Under the pieces are notes generated by a model. That model ran no database searches. It saw nothing but the letters and a program-made list of their open reading frames with translations, and had not been told where the DNA came from. A program made the position numbers and the translations under genes. This document shows, piece after piece, positions 51,774-59,776 of a DNA stretch of 64,000 nt (positions within the stretch are counted from its first letter, which is position 1; each line of letters begins with the position of its first letter). Source of the DNA: Mucilaginibacter lacusdianchii (lineage in GTDB: Bacteria > Bacteroidota > Bacteroidia > Sphingobacteriales > Sphingobacteriaceae); assembly GCF_009770985.1 (NCBI RefSeq), contig NZ_WSRW01000004.1, positions 29,062 to 93,061 of the forward strand, read 5' to 3'.

Positions 51774-52646
51774 TTGAAAGGAATTATACTTGCCGGCGGT
51801 TCAGGAACCAGGCTACACCCGTTAACTTTAGCAGTAAGCAAACAGATGATGCCGGTTTACGATAAACCGATGATTTATTATCCATTATCGGTGCTAATGC
51901 TGGCAGGTATCCGTGAAATATTAATTATTTCAACGCCGCACGATATGCCGCAGTTTAAAAAGCTGTTGGGCGATGGTTCTAATTTAGGTTGCCGTTTTGA
52001 ATATGCTATTCAGGAAAAACCCGATGGTTTGGCGCAAGCCTTTGTCATTGGTGCCGACTTTATCGGTTCGGATAAAGTAGCGCTTATTTTGGGCGATAAC
52101 ATTTTTTATGGTGACGGTCTTTCTAATCTATTACAGGAGTGCAGCAGCCCGGATGGTGGTGTGGTATTTGCCTACCAGGTAGCCGATCCGGAGCGTTATG
52201 GTGTGGTTGAGTTTGATAGCAACAATCAAGTTATTTCAATCGAAGAAAAACCAACCGAACCTAAATCTGACTTTGCCGTACCTGGATTGTATTTTTATGA
52301 CAACGAAGTAGTAGAAATTGCTAAGAACATTCAGCCTTCGCCACGCGGAGAGTATGAAATTACTGATGTAAATAAAGAATACCTGCGCCGTGGTAAGCTT
52401 AAAGTAGGTATACTTAGCCGTGGTACGGCCTGGCTGGATACCGGTACATTTGCATCGTTAATGCAAGCCGGTCAGTTTGTACAGGTTATAGAAGAACGCC
52501 AAGGCATCAAAATAGCTTGTATCGAAGAAATTGCCTATCGTATGGGCTTTATCGACGAAGCTAAGCTGACTGAAATAGCTGCCCCACTTACCAAAAGCGG
52601 CTATGGCCAGTATTTGCTTAAAATGCTTAAAAACAAGAAAGCATAA
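51774..52646 (+). CDS. rfbA: Glucose-1-phosphate thymidylyltransferase
   Basis: 290 residues. The start is a TTG (51774): an in-frame TAA lies 15 bases upstream and no ATG lies between. Motifs: GIILAGGSGTRLHPLT, KQMMPVYDKPMIYYPLSVLMLAGI, IQEKPDGLAQAF, LILGDNIFYG, ISIEEKPTEPKSDFAVPGLYFYDN, RGEYEITDVNKEYL and RGTAWLDTGTF. It makes dTDP-glucose from dTTP and glucose-1-phosphate, the first step to dTDP-rhamnose and other sugars of surface polysaccharides. It stands alone; rfbB, C and D are not adjacent. Confidence 0.95.
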   Translation: MKGIILAGGSGTRLHPLTLAVSKQMMPVYDKPMIYYPLSVLMLAGIREILIISTPHDMPQFKKLLGDGSNLGCRFEYAIQEKPDGLAQAFVIGADFIGSDKVALILGDNIFYGDGLSNLLQECSSPDGGVVFAYQVADPERYGVVEFDSNNQVISIEEKPTEPKSDFAVPGLYFYDNEVVEIAKNIQPSPRGEYEITDVNKEYLRRGKLKVGILSRGTAWLDTGTFASLMQAGQFVQVIEERQGIKIACIEEIAYRMGFIDEAKLTEIAAPLTKSGYGQYLLKMLKNKKA

Positions 52647-52688
52647 TATAGGGTAGCCTTTTTGGCGACATATAATCTTAAAATATAT

Positions 52689-52724
52689 AATTACGCCCGG
52701 CTTGCCGGGCGTAATTTGTTTTAT
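52689..52724 (+). terminator. Terminator of rfbA
   Basis: AATTACGCCCGGC-tt-GCCGGGCGTAATT then TTGTTTTAT, a perfect 13-bp stem. Confidence 0.88.
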
Positions 52725-52731
52725 AGCAACT

Positions 52732-52776
52732 TGAAAGTTTTGCAGATTCCTCAAGTCTTTCAATAGAAAACTTTCA
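52732..52776. repeat. Inverted repeat in the paoA upstream region
   Basis: TGAAAGTTTT (52732-52741) and AAAACTTTCA (52767-52776), separated by 25 bases, 130 bases before paoA. Possible regulator site or simple palindrome. Confidence 0.45.
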
Positions 52777-52883
52777 GCAACTGAAAATCCGCTGTTCAAT
52801 CGGTTGCAAATAGGTATAATCCCTATTTTTAATCGGTATAAATAAGCAATTGATTATCGCCAAACAGGCTAAAAACCTTAGCT

Positions 52884-52900
52884 TGGTGTAAATTACACCA
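52884..52900. promoter_or_regulatory. Candidate operator: 17-bp palindrome before paoA
   Basis: TGGTGTAAATTACACCA is an 8-bp perfect inverted repeat around one A, ending 6 bases before the paoA ATG. A symmetric site in this place fits a dimeric repressor, but no regulator gene is adjacent. Confidence 0.5.
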
Positions 52901-52906
52901 TAACCT

Positions 52907-53551
52907 ATGGAAGAACTGAACAACGGAGCATTGCCAGACGGGCAGGAGCAGCCCGCTGGTAATCCAAGAAGAAATTTCCTGAAGCAATCTACACTGTTAA
53001 CCGCTGTTGCTTTAACGCCAGGTGTGGCTGTTAAAGCCGCCGAAAACCATGTGGATGAGCAGGTAGCAGCCGTATTTGAAAAGCTGCCGCTTAATATCGA
53101 AATTAACGGAACCAAACATAACTTACTTATCGAGCCCCGCGTTACCTTGCTGGATTTACTGCGCGAGCAACTGGACTTAACCGGCACCAAAAAAGGCTGT
53201 GACTACGGCCAGTGCGGTGCTTGCACGGTGCATGTTGACGGTCACCGTGTAAACTCATGCCTTACTTTGGCTATGATGGTGGATGGTAAAAAAGTAACCA
53301 CCATTGAAGGCTTGGCCAAAGGTGACGAATTACACCCTATGCAAGAGGCTTTCATTAAGCACGATGGCTTCCAATGCGGCTATTGTACGCCTGGACAAAT
53401 CATGTCGGCTGTGGCCTGTGTCCGTGAGGGGCATGCCAATTCAGAAATGGAAATCAGGGAATACATGAGTGGTAATATCTGTCGTTGTGGCGCTTACCCC
53501 AATATTGTAAACGCTATTTTAGAAGTAAAAGCAGGAGGGCAGCAGGTATGA
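52907..53551 (+). CDS. paoA: Aldehyde oxidoreductase, 2Fe-2S subunit, Tat-exported
   Basis: 214 residues. A Tat-like signal RRNFLKQSTLLTAVALTPGVA (twin Arg at 21-22) exports the folded complex. Two 2Fe-2S domains follow: the plant-type centre GCDYGQCGACTVHVDGHRVNSC, and the helical centre FQCGYCTPGQIMSA with CRCGAYPNI. It belongs to the xanthine oxidase family small subunits, as PaoA/YagT. Electrons pass through it from the molybdenum site to FAD. It overlaps paoB by 4 bases (ATGA). Confidence 0.93.
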   Translation: MEELNNGALPDGQEQPAGNPRRNFLKQSTLLTAVALTPGVAVKAAENHVDEQVAAVFEKLPLNIEINGTKHNLLIEPRVTLLDLLREQLDLTGTKKGCDYGQCGACTVHVDGHRVNSCLTLAMMVDGKKVTTIEGLAKGDELHPMQEAFIKHDGFQCGYCTPGQIMSAVACVREGHANSEMEIREYMSGNICRCGAYPNIVNAILEVKAGGQQV

Positions 53552-54528
53552 AGCAGTTTCAGTACATACGCCCGTCCACGCAGCAAAGCGTTATCGCCGC
53601 GTTAAGTCAGCCCGGTACCAAAATTATAGCCGGTGGCAGTAACCTGGTTGATTTAATGAAGCACGGTGTGATGACGCCGGATAAACTGGTAGATATTAAT
53701 AAACTGCCGCTACGTACCATTACGCCAATCAAAAATGGTTTGCATATCGGCGCTTTAGCGCTCAATAGCCAGGTGGCCGAAGATAAGCAGGTAATGGAGA
53801 AGTTTCCGCTGTTGTCGCAGGCACTGAATGCAGGCGCATCGGCCCAATTGCGTAACATGGCAACCGTAGGTGGTAACATGATGCAGCGCACCCGTTGTCC
53901 GTATTTTTATGATATAGCTTTGCCTTGCAACAAGCGCAATCCGGGCTCGGGCTGCGGCGCTTTGGAAGGCTTTAACCGTATGCATGCCATTTTTGGCATG
54001 AGTGATAAATGTATTGCCGTGCACCCGTCGGATATGGCTGTAGCCATGACTGCGCTGGATGCCACCGTTATCATAGCCGGTAAGAAAGGTGAGCGCCGTT
54101 TGCCTTTTGGCGAGTTTCACCGCCTGCCGGGCGATACGCCGCAACTGGACAATAATTTGGCTAAAGACGAACTGATTGTAGCGGTAGAGATCCCAACTAA
54201 TAATTACGCTGCCCACAGCTATTATTTAAAAGTGCGCGACAGGGCATCATACGCCTTTGCGCTGGTATCGGTAGCTGCGGCTTTGGATATTGATAACGGA
54301 ACTATCCGCTCAGCCCGTTTGGCTATGGGTGGTGTAGCACATAAGCCATGGCGCTTAACGGCAGCTGAAAAGGCGCTTGTAGGTAAACCAGCTACGGCAG
54401 CCAGTTTTGAGCAGGCTGCACAGTTAGCCATGCAAGGGGCAAAAGCATTTAAGGATAATGCCTTTAAACTGAAACTGGCACCGGCTACCATTGTAGAAGC
54501 GTTAACACATGCAGCAGGATTAGTTTAG
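53548..54528 (+). CDS. paoB: Aldehyde oxidoreductase, FAD-binding subunit
   Basis: 326 residues from the ATG at 53548, behind a GGAGGG Shine-Dalgarno-like site at 53536-53541; the longer frame from 53485 overlaps paoA needlessly. FAD-binding motifs KIIAGGSNLVDLMK and RNMATVGGNMMQRTRC, then the Cys-rich segment YDIALPCNKRNPGSGCGALEGFNR, which in PaoB binds an extra 4Fe-4S cluster, and the C-terminal CO-dehydrogenase flavoprotein domain. It takes electrons from PaoA. The next gene, paoC, starts 99 bases on. Confidence 0.93.
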   Translation: MKQFQYIRPSTQQSVIAALSQPGTKIIAGGSNLVDLMKHGVMTPDKLVDINKLPLRTITPIKNGLHIGALALNSQVAEDKQVMEKFPLLSQALNAGASAQLRNMATVGGNMMQRTRCPYFYDIALPCNKRNPGSGCGALEGFNRMHAIFGMSDKCIAVHPSDMAVAMTALDATVIIAGKKGERRLPFGEFHRLPGDTPQLDNNLAKDELIVAVEIPTNNYAAHSYYLKVRDRASYAFALVSVAAALDIDNGTIRSARLAMGGVAHKPWRLTAAEKALVGKPATAASFEQAAQLAMQGAKAFKDNAFKLKLAPATIVEALTHAAGLV

Positions 54529-54535
54529 TTATAGG

Positions 54536-54595
54536 TTGTGTGTGGCGAGTTGTCTGCAAAATGACATTTGCCAAAATTTATTTTATAACACACAA
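54536..54595. repeat. Inverted repeat in the paoB-paoC spacer
   Basis: TTGTGTGT (54536-54543) and ACACACAA (54588-54595) flank a 44-base loop that contains GACATTTG. The 99-base spacer is unusually long for this operon; the hairpin may tune paoC expression. Confidence 0.4.
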
Positions 54596-54627
54596 CTAAA
54601 AACTGACACCGACAACACAAAACCACC

Positions 54628-56793
54628 ATGAAACAACAAGAACTTTTAAATATACCGCCGTTTACCGAAGGCATAGACCGGGTAGATGGCAAATTAAAGG
54701 TTACCGGCGCAGCTAAATATGCGGCCGAGCACAACCTGCCTAATATGGCCTGGGCAGTGCTGGTGCCCAGCACCATCACCAAAGGCACTATCAAAACGAT
54801 TGACACCAAAGCAGCCGAGCGTGCACCTGGTGTTTTAAAGGTGATCACTTATCAAAATGCCCCTAAACTGCCGGGGTATGATAGTGGTAAAGACCCCAGT
54901 AAACCACCAACCGGTGGTGGTCCGCTACGGTTATTTATAGACAATACGGTAAAGTTTAACGGCCATCCTATTGCTATGATAATTGCCGATAGCTTTGAAC
55001 GGGCCACTTACGCAGCAGCGCAGGTAAAAGCTACCTATGCCGAAGAACCGTTTCAAACGGACACTTCAAAAAAACTGGATCAGGCACAAATGCCTAAAGG
55101 CCCGCGTTTTGAAGATTATAAGCGCGGTAACCCCGACGACTGGAAAAATGCACCGGTAAAAGTGGAAGAGGAATACATCATCCCTATCAACGTACACAAC
55201 CCCATGGAGCTAAGCGCCATTGTGGCACACTGGACGGCGGATGATAAAGTTACTGTATACGACAAGACGCAAGGCGTAAAATCAACCCAGAATGCAATTG
55301 CCCAGGCGTTTAAGCTACCACCCGATAATGTGCAGGTAATAGCCAAGTTTGTGGGCGGCGCTTTTGGTAATGCCCTGCGTACCTGGCCGCACGAAACGGC
55401 TGCTGTAATGGCTGCTCAGTTGATAAAGCGACCGGTAAAGCTGGTGCTAACCCGCGAATTACAATTTAATTCGGTAGGCTATCGCCCATACACTTGGCAA
55501 AAAATAAGCGTAGGTGCTACTGCAGATGGAAAGCTGACCGGTTTGATCCACGAAGCTAAAGGGCAGACTTCTACCTTCGAGGAATTTACCGAGGGAACGG
55601 TTAACATGTCGCGCTTTATGTATGCCTGCCCAAGCGTAGGTACTATTTATAAAATTGCACCGGTTGATGTAAATACACCAACCTGGATGCGTGGCCCTGG
55701 CGAGGCTACCGGTGCTTTTGCGCTGGAGTCGGCTATTGACGAGTTGGCTTACAAACTGAACTTAGACCCTATCGAGTTGCGTGTACGCAACCATGCCGAT
55801 ACTGATCCGGAAACGGGCAAGCCATTTAGCACCAAGTACCTGAAAGAAGCTTATGAATTAGGTGCCGACAAGATTGGTTGGAAGAATCGTCCTGCTAAAC
55901 CGGGCACACTCACCGAAGATGGCTGGCTGGTAGGCTACGGCATGGGGTCGGGCGTGTTTGGCGCAGGGCGTGGCCGTGCTACGGTAAAAGCAACTATGCT
56001 GGCCGATGGTATGCTGTTGGTGCAAACCGCTGTAACTGATATTGGCGTGGGCACAGGTACGGCCATGACACAGGTGGCCGCCGATGCTTTTGGCATACCG
56101 TCCAGCCGTATCAAATTTGAATGGGGTGATTCGTCTTTGCCCCCATCACCAACGCAGGGCGGTTCTATGATCACCTCAACGGTGGGTGGTGCGGTGCATG
56201 ATGCCTGTACAGCGCTCAAAGAAAAGTTCCAGCAGCTGATAGGCAACGGCGGTACAGATAAGCCTGATTATATACAGGTGCTTAAAGATAAAGGCTTGCA
56301 GCAACTGGATGTAACAATTACTTCGTCCGGCTCGTCTGAGATGCGCAACTTTTCGAGTTACTCTTACTCGGTGCATTTTGTGCAGGTAAAGGTTCATCCT
56401 AAAACTGGTGTCATACGGGTAAACAAAGTAGTGTCGGTAGCAGATTCTGGTCATATCGTGAGCCCCAAAACGGCACGCAGCCAGGTAGTAGGTGGCGCTA
56501 TAGGTGGTATTGGACAGGCTTTGATGGAGGAAGGTGTAATCGATCACCGTTATGGGCGGTATGTAAATGCCGATTTGGCCGGTTACCATGTGCCGGTACA
56601 TGCTGATATTCCGCAAATTGATGCCTTGTTTGTAAACAAGCCTGATTATAAAGTGAACCCCATGGGTGCCAAAGGTATGGGCGAAATTGCTTTGATAGGA
56701 ATGTCGGCCGCCGTAGCAAATGCGGTTTACAATGCTACCGGTAAACGCATCCGCCAGTTACCTATTACGCCTGATAAGGTAATGATGGGTTAA
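54628..56793 (+). CDS. paoC: Aldehyde oxidoreductase, molybdenum-binding subunit
   Basis: 721 residues, the xanthine oxidase-type molybdopterin subunit. The N-terminal hammerhead domain (IDRVDGKLKVTGAAKYAAEHNLPNMAW) and the large molybdenum domain (VGGAFGNALRTWPHETAAVMAAQL, RGPGEATGAFALESAIDELAYKLNLDP, GGSMITSTVGGAVHDAC, GAKGMGEIALIGMSAAV) are complete. The catalytic glutamate is Glu686 in KGMGEI. It oxidises aldehydes or N-heterocycles; the real substrate is unknown. It has no signal peptide of its own and would be carried out by PaoA. No Moco-insertion (XdhC/PaoD) gene is adjacent. Confidence 0.93.
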   Translation: MKQQELLNIPPFTEGIDRVDGKLKVTGAAKYAAEHNLPNMAWAVLVPSTITKGTIKTIDTKAAERAPGVLKVITYQNAPKLPGYDSGKDPSKPPTGGGPLRLFIDNTVKFNGHPIAMIIADSFERATYAAAQVKATYAEEPFQTDTSKKLDQAQMPKGPRFEDYKRGNPDDWKNAPVKVEEEYIIPINVHNPMELSAIVAHWTADDKVTVYDKTQGVKSTQNAIAQAFKLPPDNVQVIAKFVGGAFGNALRTWPHETAAVMAAQLIKRPVKLVLTRELQFNSVGYRPYTWQKISVGATADGKLTGLIHEAKGQTSTFEEFTEGTVNMSRFMYACPSVGTIYKIAPVDVNTPTWMRGPGEATGAFALESAIDELAYKLNLDPIELRVRNHADTDPETGKPFSTKYLKEAYELGADKIGWKNRPAKPGTLTEDGWLVGYGMGSGVFGAGRGRATVKATMLADGMLLVQTAVTDIGVGTGTAMTQVAADAFGIPSSRIKFEWGDSSLPPSPTQGGSMITSTVGGAVHDACTALKEKFQQLIGNGGTDKPDYIQVLKDKGLQQLDVTITSSGSSEMRNFSSYSYSVHFVQVKVHPKTGVIRVNKVVSVADSGHIVSPKTARSQVVGGAIGGIGQALMEEGVIDHRYGRYVNADLAGYHVPVHADIPQIDALFVNKPDYKVNPMGAKGMGEIALIGMSAAVANAVYNATGKRIRQLPITPDKVMMG

Positions 56794-56883
56794 TTGGCTC
56801 GTCTGGAATATATAAAACTAAGCAATCTTAAGCTATGTTATATTGATATAGATTGAGATTGCTTTCTTATTTAAATCATCAGT

Positions 56884-57030
56884 TTGAATATCCGCAGAAA
56901 TTATATAGCCCTTGGTTTAATACTGGGTGTCGCTTTAGGCATTGCTACACGGCGGCTGGTTATTGGTATATGTATAGGGCTAGCTATTGGTGTGATGCTA
57001 AATGGCTTGCAAAACAGGCCGAGGAAGTAG
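56884..57030 (+). CDS. Small Gly-rich two-helix membrane protein
   Basis: 48 codons starting with TTG at 56884 (in-frame stop TAA at 56872). The protein opens MNIRRNYIALGLILGVALGI, then ATRRLVIGICIGLAIGV and ends in NRPRK. Two hydrophobic segments (about 8-21 and 25-39) carry Gly-x-x-x-Gly/Ala spacing and a basic turn (RR) between them, a pattern of tightly packed helices in small membrane proteins. Other Bacteroidota have small Gly/Ile-rich proteins of this sort, function unknown. Short length and the TTG start lower the confidence. Confidence 0.6.
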   Translation: MNIRRNYIALGLILGVALGIATRRLVIGICIGLAIGVMLNGLQNRPRK

Positions 57031-57142
57031 TGTGCAGCTCTTGCGCTAAGTATGCTTTTGTATAATTTTCTTTGTATCAATTCACTCTCCTGCATTTTTA
57101 CTTTATTTGCTATCTTGTAATACCACTGAAGCAGTTACCATA

Positions 57143-57883
57143 ATGACCTATTGTTTAGGAATAAAAGTGAAGGAGGGCCTGATTGCCATTGCCGACACAC
57201 GCATTACCTCGGGCACCGATACCACCATCAAAAAAAAGATCACCATTAAGCAAAAAGACAAGTTCTCGCTTTTTGTAATGACCAGCGGCCTGCGCTCTGT
57301 GCGCGATAAGGCAGTTACTTATTTTGAAGAAATACTGGAAACGCAAGAATTTGATAAGCTATACAAAGCTGTAAATGCCTTTGGCGAACAAGTACGCCGG
57401 GTAGCTAACGAGGATAGGGAAGTGCTTGAAAAAGCCGGTTTTAAGTTTGATTTAAATACGGTTATCGGCGGTCAGTTGAAAGACGACGAGGAGCATAAGC
57501 TTTATATGCTTTATCCGGAGGGTAACTGGGTAGAGCTTGGGCAGGGGGCGCCTTTTGTTATCATCGGTAATTCGGGCCCAGGCAGGGCCATGCTCAACCG
57601 GATGCTCAATGAAGACACGGATATGCGTTTGGCGCTTAAAGCAGGCTTCCTGTCGTTTGATTCAACCAGGGTAAGTACCAATAATGTAGATTTTCCTATT
57701 GATGTGGTTTTATATCCCAAAAACTCATTCTGTTTAGCCGAACAGCGTTACGAGCAACAGGATTTGCAAAAAATTTCCAGCCAATGGGCCGAAGAATTGA
57801 AAAATGCCCTGCAAAACGTATCGGATGACTGGATGGATAAAGCCTTTGATAAACTGCCTAAGCCGGTTAGTCATGAAATTTAA
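57143..57883 (+). CDS. Anbu-type proteasome-like protease (BPH-like)
   Basis: 246 residues from the ATG at 57143. This start puts Thr at position 2 (MTYCLGIKVKEGLIAIADTRIT), matching Anbu, where Thr2 becomes the N-terminal nucleophile; the longer frame from 57107 would bury it. Ntn-hydrolase features: Thr2, Asp and Lys of the fold in ADTRIT...KKKITIKQKDKF, and an IGNSGPGRAML segment. Anbu is the ancestral beta-subunit relative of HslV and the proteasome, built as a helical or ring assembly. The next gene is a transglutaminase (11-base overlap), a known pairing. No HslU-like ATPase is nearby. Confidence 0.9.
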   Translation: MTYCLGIKVKEGLIAIADTRITSGTDTTIKKKITIKQKDKFSLFVMTSGLRSVRDKAVTYFEEILETQEFDKLYKAVNAFGEQVRRVANEDREVLEKAGFKFDLNTVIGGQLKDDEEHKLYMLYPEGNWVELGQGAPFVIIGNSGPGRAMLNRMLNEDTDMRLALKAGFLSFDSTRVSTNNVDFPIDVVLYPKNSFCLAEQRYEQQDLQKISSQWAEELKNALQNVSDDWMDKAFDKLPKPVSHEI

Positions 57884-58721
57884 CGTATCTACCAACTTAC
57901 AGTATGATGTTGGACCGATAAGTACTTTAGTGCTCAACATTCATGCTTTGCGCACGCTGCATCAAACGGTGTTGAACGAAAGCTTGATTATTGATCCGTA
58001 CCTAAAAGCGGAAGAAATAACTTCGGTAAACAGCGAAAGCCGTTTTGCGCGGATAGAAGTAACAGAAGCTGCCAGTCTGCATATTGCTTATTCGGCCACG
58101 GTAGATAATTGCTACAAAACGGTAGATGGTACCAATAAGCAAGAAGCACCCGTTGCTCATTTAGATAGCGCAGTATTACCTTACCTGTATCCCAGCCGTT
58201 ATTGTCAGTCAGATAAGTTATATCGTCTGGCCAATAACCTGTTCGGGCAATATCAAAATCCATTTGAAAAAGTGATGGCCATTACTGATTGGATATACCA
58301 GCGGGTAGAATACTTGAGCGGCTCAACCAATTCGCAAACCTCTGCTTTTGATACAGTCACCGAGCAAGCTGGTGTATGTCGTGATTTTGCCCATCTGGGT
58401 ATTGCATTGTGCCGGGCATCCACCATTCCGGCCCGTTACTTCACCGGCTATTCCTATAAACTGAACCCGCCCGATTTTCATGCGTGTTTTGAAGCTTATT
58501 TAGGTGGCGAGTGGGTGTTGTTTGATGCTACCAAATTGGTGCCGTTAAATGGTTTGGTTAAGATAGCTACCGGTCGTGATGCTGCGGATACAGCCATTGC
58601 CAACTTGTTCGGCAACATCAACTGTAAATATATTCAGGTGGATTGCCAGTTAGCTGAAGGTGAAAGCTTTGAGCCGTTATATTATCAGCCTGATAATCTG
58701 CAATTTATATATTATATGTAA
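57873..58721 (+). CDS. Transglutaminase-like cysteine protease family protein
   Basis: 282 residues from the ATG at 57873. N-terminal beta-rich domain (about 1-120: MKFNVSTNLQYDVGPISTLVLNI) typical of bacterial transglutaminase N domains, then the papain-like core with catalytic Cys169 in EQAGVCRDFAHLGIALCRA, His203 in PPDFHACFEAYL and Asp218 in WVLFDATKLVP. It overlaps the Anbu gene by 11 bases and the next GNAT gene by one base. Known linkage: Anbu, transglutaminase, alpha-E and circularly permuted ATP-grasp proteins form a predicted peptide-making or peptide-processing system; only the first two are here. Confidence 0.9.
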   Translation: MKFNVSTNLQYDVGPISTLVLNIHALRTLHQTVLNESLIIDPYLKAEEITSVNSESRFARIEVTEAASLHIAYSATVDNCYKTVDGTNKQEAPVAHLDSAVLPYLYPSRYCQSDKLYRLANNLFGQYQNPFEKVMAITDWIYQRVEYLSGSTNSQTSAFDTVTEQAGVCRDFAHLGIALCRASTIPARYFTGYSYKLNPPDFHACFEAYLGGEWVLFDATKLVPLNGLVKIATGRDAADTAIANLFGNINCKYIQVDCQLAEGESFEPLYYQPDNLQFIYYM

Positions 58722-59236
58722 TGGCTGTTGTATTAACTACCGAGCGCTTGCTGCTGCGTGAATTTGACATGCAGGATGCTCCCTTTGTACTTGAACTGTG
58801 CAATACATCCACATGGCTCCAATACATTGGCGACCGCGGCGTAACCTCACTGGCCAATGCTATTAATTATATTATCAACGGCCCTTTGTACAGTTATAAA
58901 ACTTACGGCTTTGGATTGTCAGTAATTGTACTGAAAGATACCGGCAAGCCCGTAGGTATGTGTGGCTTAATTAAGCGGGATACGTTAGAGGATATAGATA
59001 TTGGCTATGCCTTGCTGCCACAGTATGAAGGCAAAGGATATGCTTATGAAATAGCAGCAGCAACAGTTAAGTATGCAGTTCATGATTTGAAACTTGCCCG
59101 CTTGGTAGCGCTTACAGGTTTGGATAACTATCGTTCTATGGCTTTGCTGCAAAAGCTGGGCTTTCATTACGAAAAGGATATTCAACTTACGCCGGACGAT
59201 AAGTTATTAAAGCTTTTTACTTATAACGTTAGTTGA
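58721..59236 (+). CDS. GNAT-family N-acetyltransferase (RimJ/RimL-like)
   Basis: 171 residues. Opening TTERLLLREFDMQDAPFVLEL, the pattern KPVGMCGLIKRDTLEDIDIGYALLPQYEGKGYAYE with the acetyl-CoA loop Q-x-x-G-K/A-G-Y-A, and LVALTGLDNYRSMALLQKLGF in the last part. It acetylates an amine, perhaps a protein N-terminus or small molecule; unknown. Starts on the last base of the transglutaminase stop, so it belongs to the Anbu operon, which may be relevant to its substrate. Confidence 0.88.
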   Translation: MAVVLTTERLLLREFDMQDAPFVLELCNTSTWLQYIGDRGVTSLANAINYIINGPLYSYKTYGFGLSVIVLKDTGKPVGMCGLIKRDTLEDIDIGYALLPQYEGKGYAYEIAAATVKYAVHDLKLARLVALTGLDNYRSMALLQKLGFHYEKDIQLTPDDKLLKLFTYNVS

Positions 59237-59269
59237 TATCATGCTTAACCTAATTGCCTCTACAACTTA

Positions 59270-59764
59270 CTATACCGGTTTTCGCATTACATAATCATTC
59301 ATCCAGTAAGGCCCAATCGGAACATCTTCTTCATAAGCTATACTAAATCCCATTTTCTCATAAAAGCCCGTGGCCTGGTTGTAGCGGTTTACGTTAAGTT
59401 CCAGTATATGCTTGCCAGCCTGGCGCACTTTATCAGCCACAGCATTGATTAAAATTTTACCATAGCCTTTGCCTTGCGTTTGTGGCAGGCAATATAGTTT
59501 GTGCAGTTTGTATATTTCCTTGTCTTCTTCACGCGGCGAGTAAGAGGCAAAAGCAACGGGTTGTCCGTTTTCTTCCAAAATCAAAAACTCTTGTGTGGCA
59601 TTTTCTATCTGCTGACTGATTTTATCTACATCGTAAATCACATTCAGCATGTATTGTATTTGCTCGGTTGCTAAAATTTCAGCATAGGTAGTCCACCAGG
59701 TTTTATTGGCTATGTCTACTATGGTTGCTGCATCAGCAGCTACGGCATTGCGTATTAAAAACAT
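59270..59764 (-). CDS. GNAT-family N-acetyltransferase
   Basis: 164 residues. FLIRNAVAADAATIVDIANKTW at the start, QPVAFASYSPRE, the acetyl-CoA site KLYCLPQTQGKGYGKILI, and LELNVNRYNQATGFYEKMGF. The acceptor is unknown. It begins 12 bases after the rarA stop, so it is the second gene of a rarA operon. It is convergent with the other GNAT gene with 33 bases between, and no obvious terminator. Confidence 0.88.
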   Translation of the reverse strand: MFLIRNAVAADAATIVDIANKTWWTTYAEILATEQIQYMLNVIYDVDKISQQIENATQEFLILEENGQPVAFASYSPREEDKEIYKLHKLYCLPQTQGKGYGKILINAVADKVRQAGKHILELNVNRYNQATGFYEKMGFSIAYEEDVPIGPYWMNDYVMRKPV

Positions 59765-59776
59765 GTTCTTTTAAAT

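Noticed and set aside
53485..53547. Upstream extension of paoB
   Set aside because: It overlaps the conserved CRCGAYPNI end of paoA; the ATG at 53548 has a Shine-Dalgarno and the usual 4-base overlap.
54628..56793. Long antisense ORFs under paoC, such as 56176-56616
   Set aside because: The plus-strand frame is a complete, motif-rich molybdenum subunit; the antisense frames have no domain or start context.
57107..57142. Upstream extension of the Anbu gene
   Set aside because: It would remove Thr from position 2, which is the expected nucleophile.
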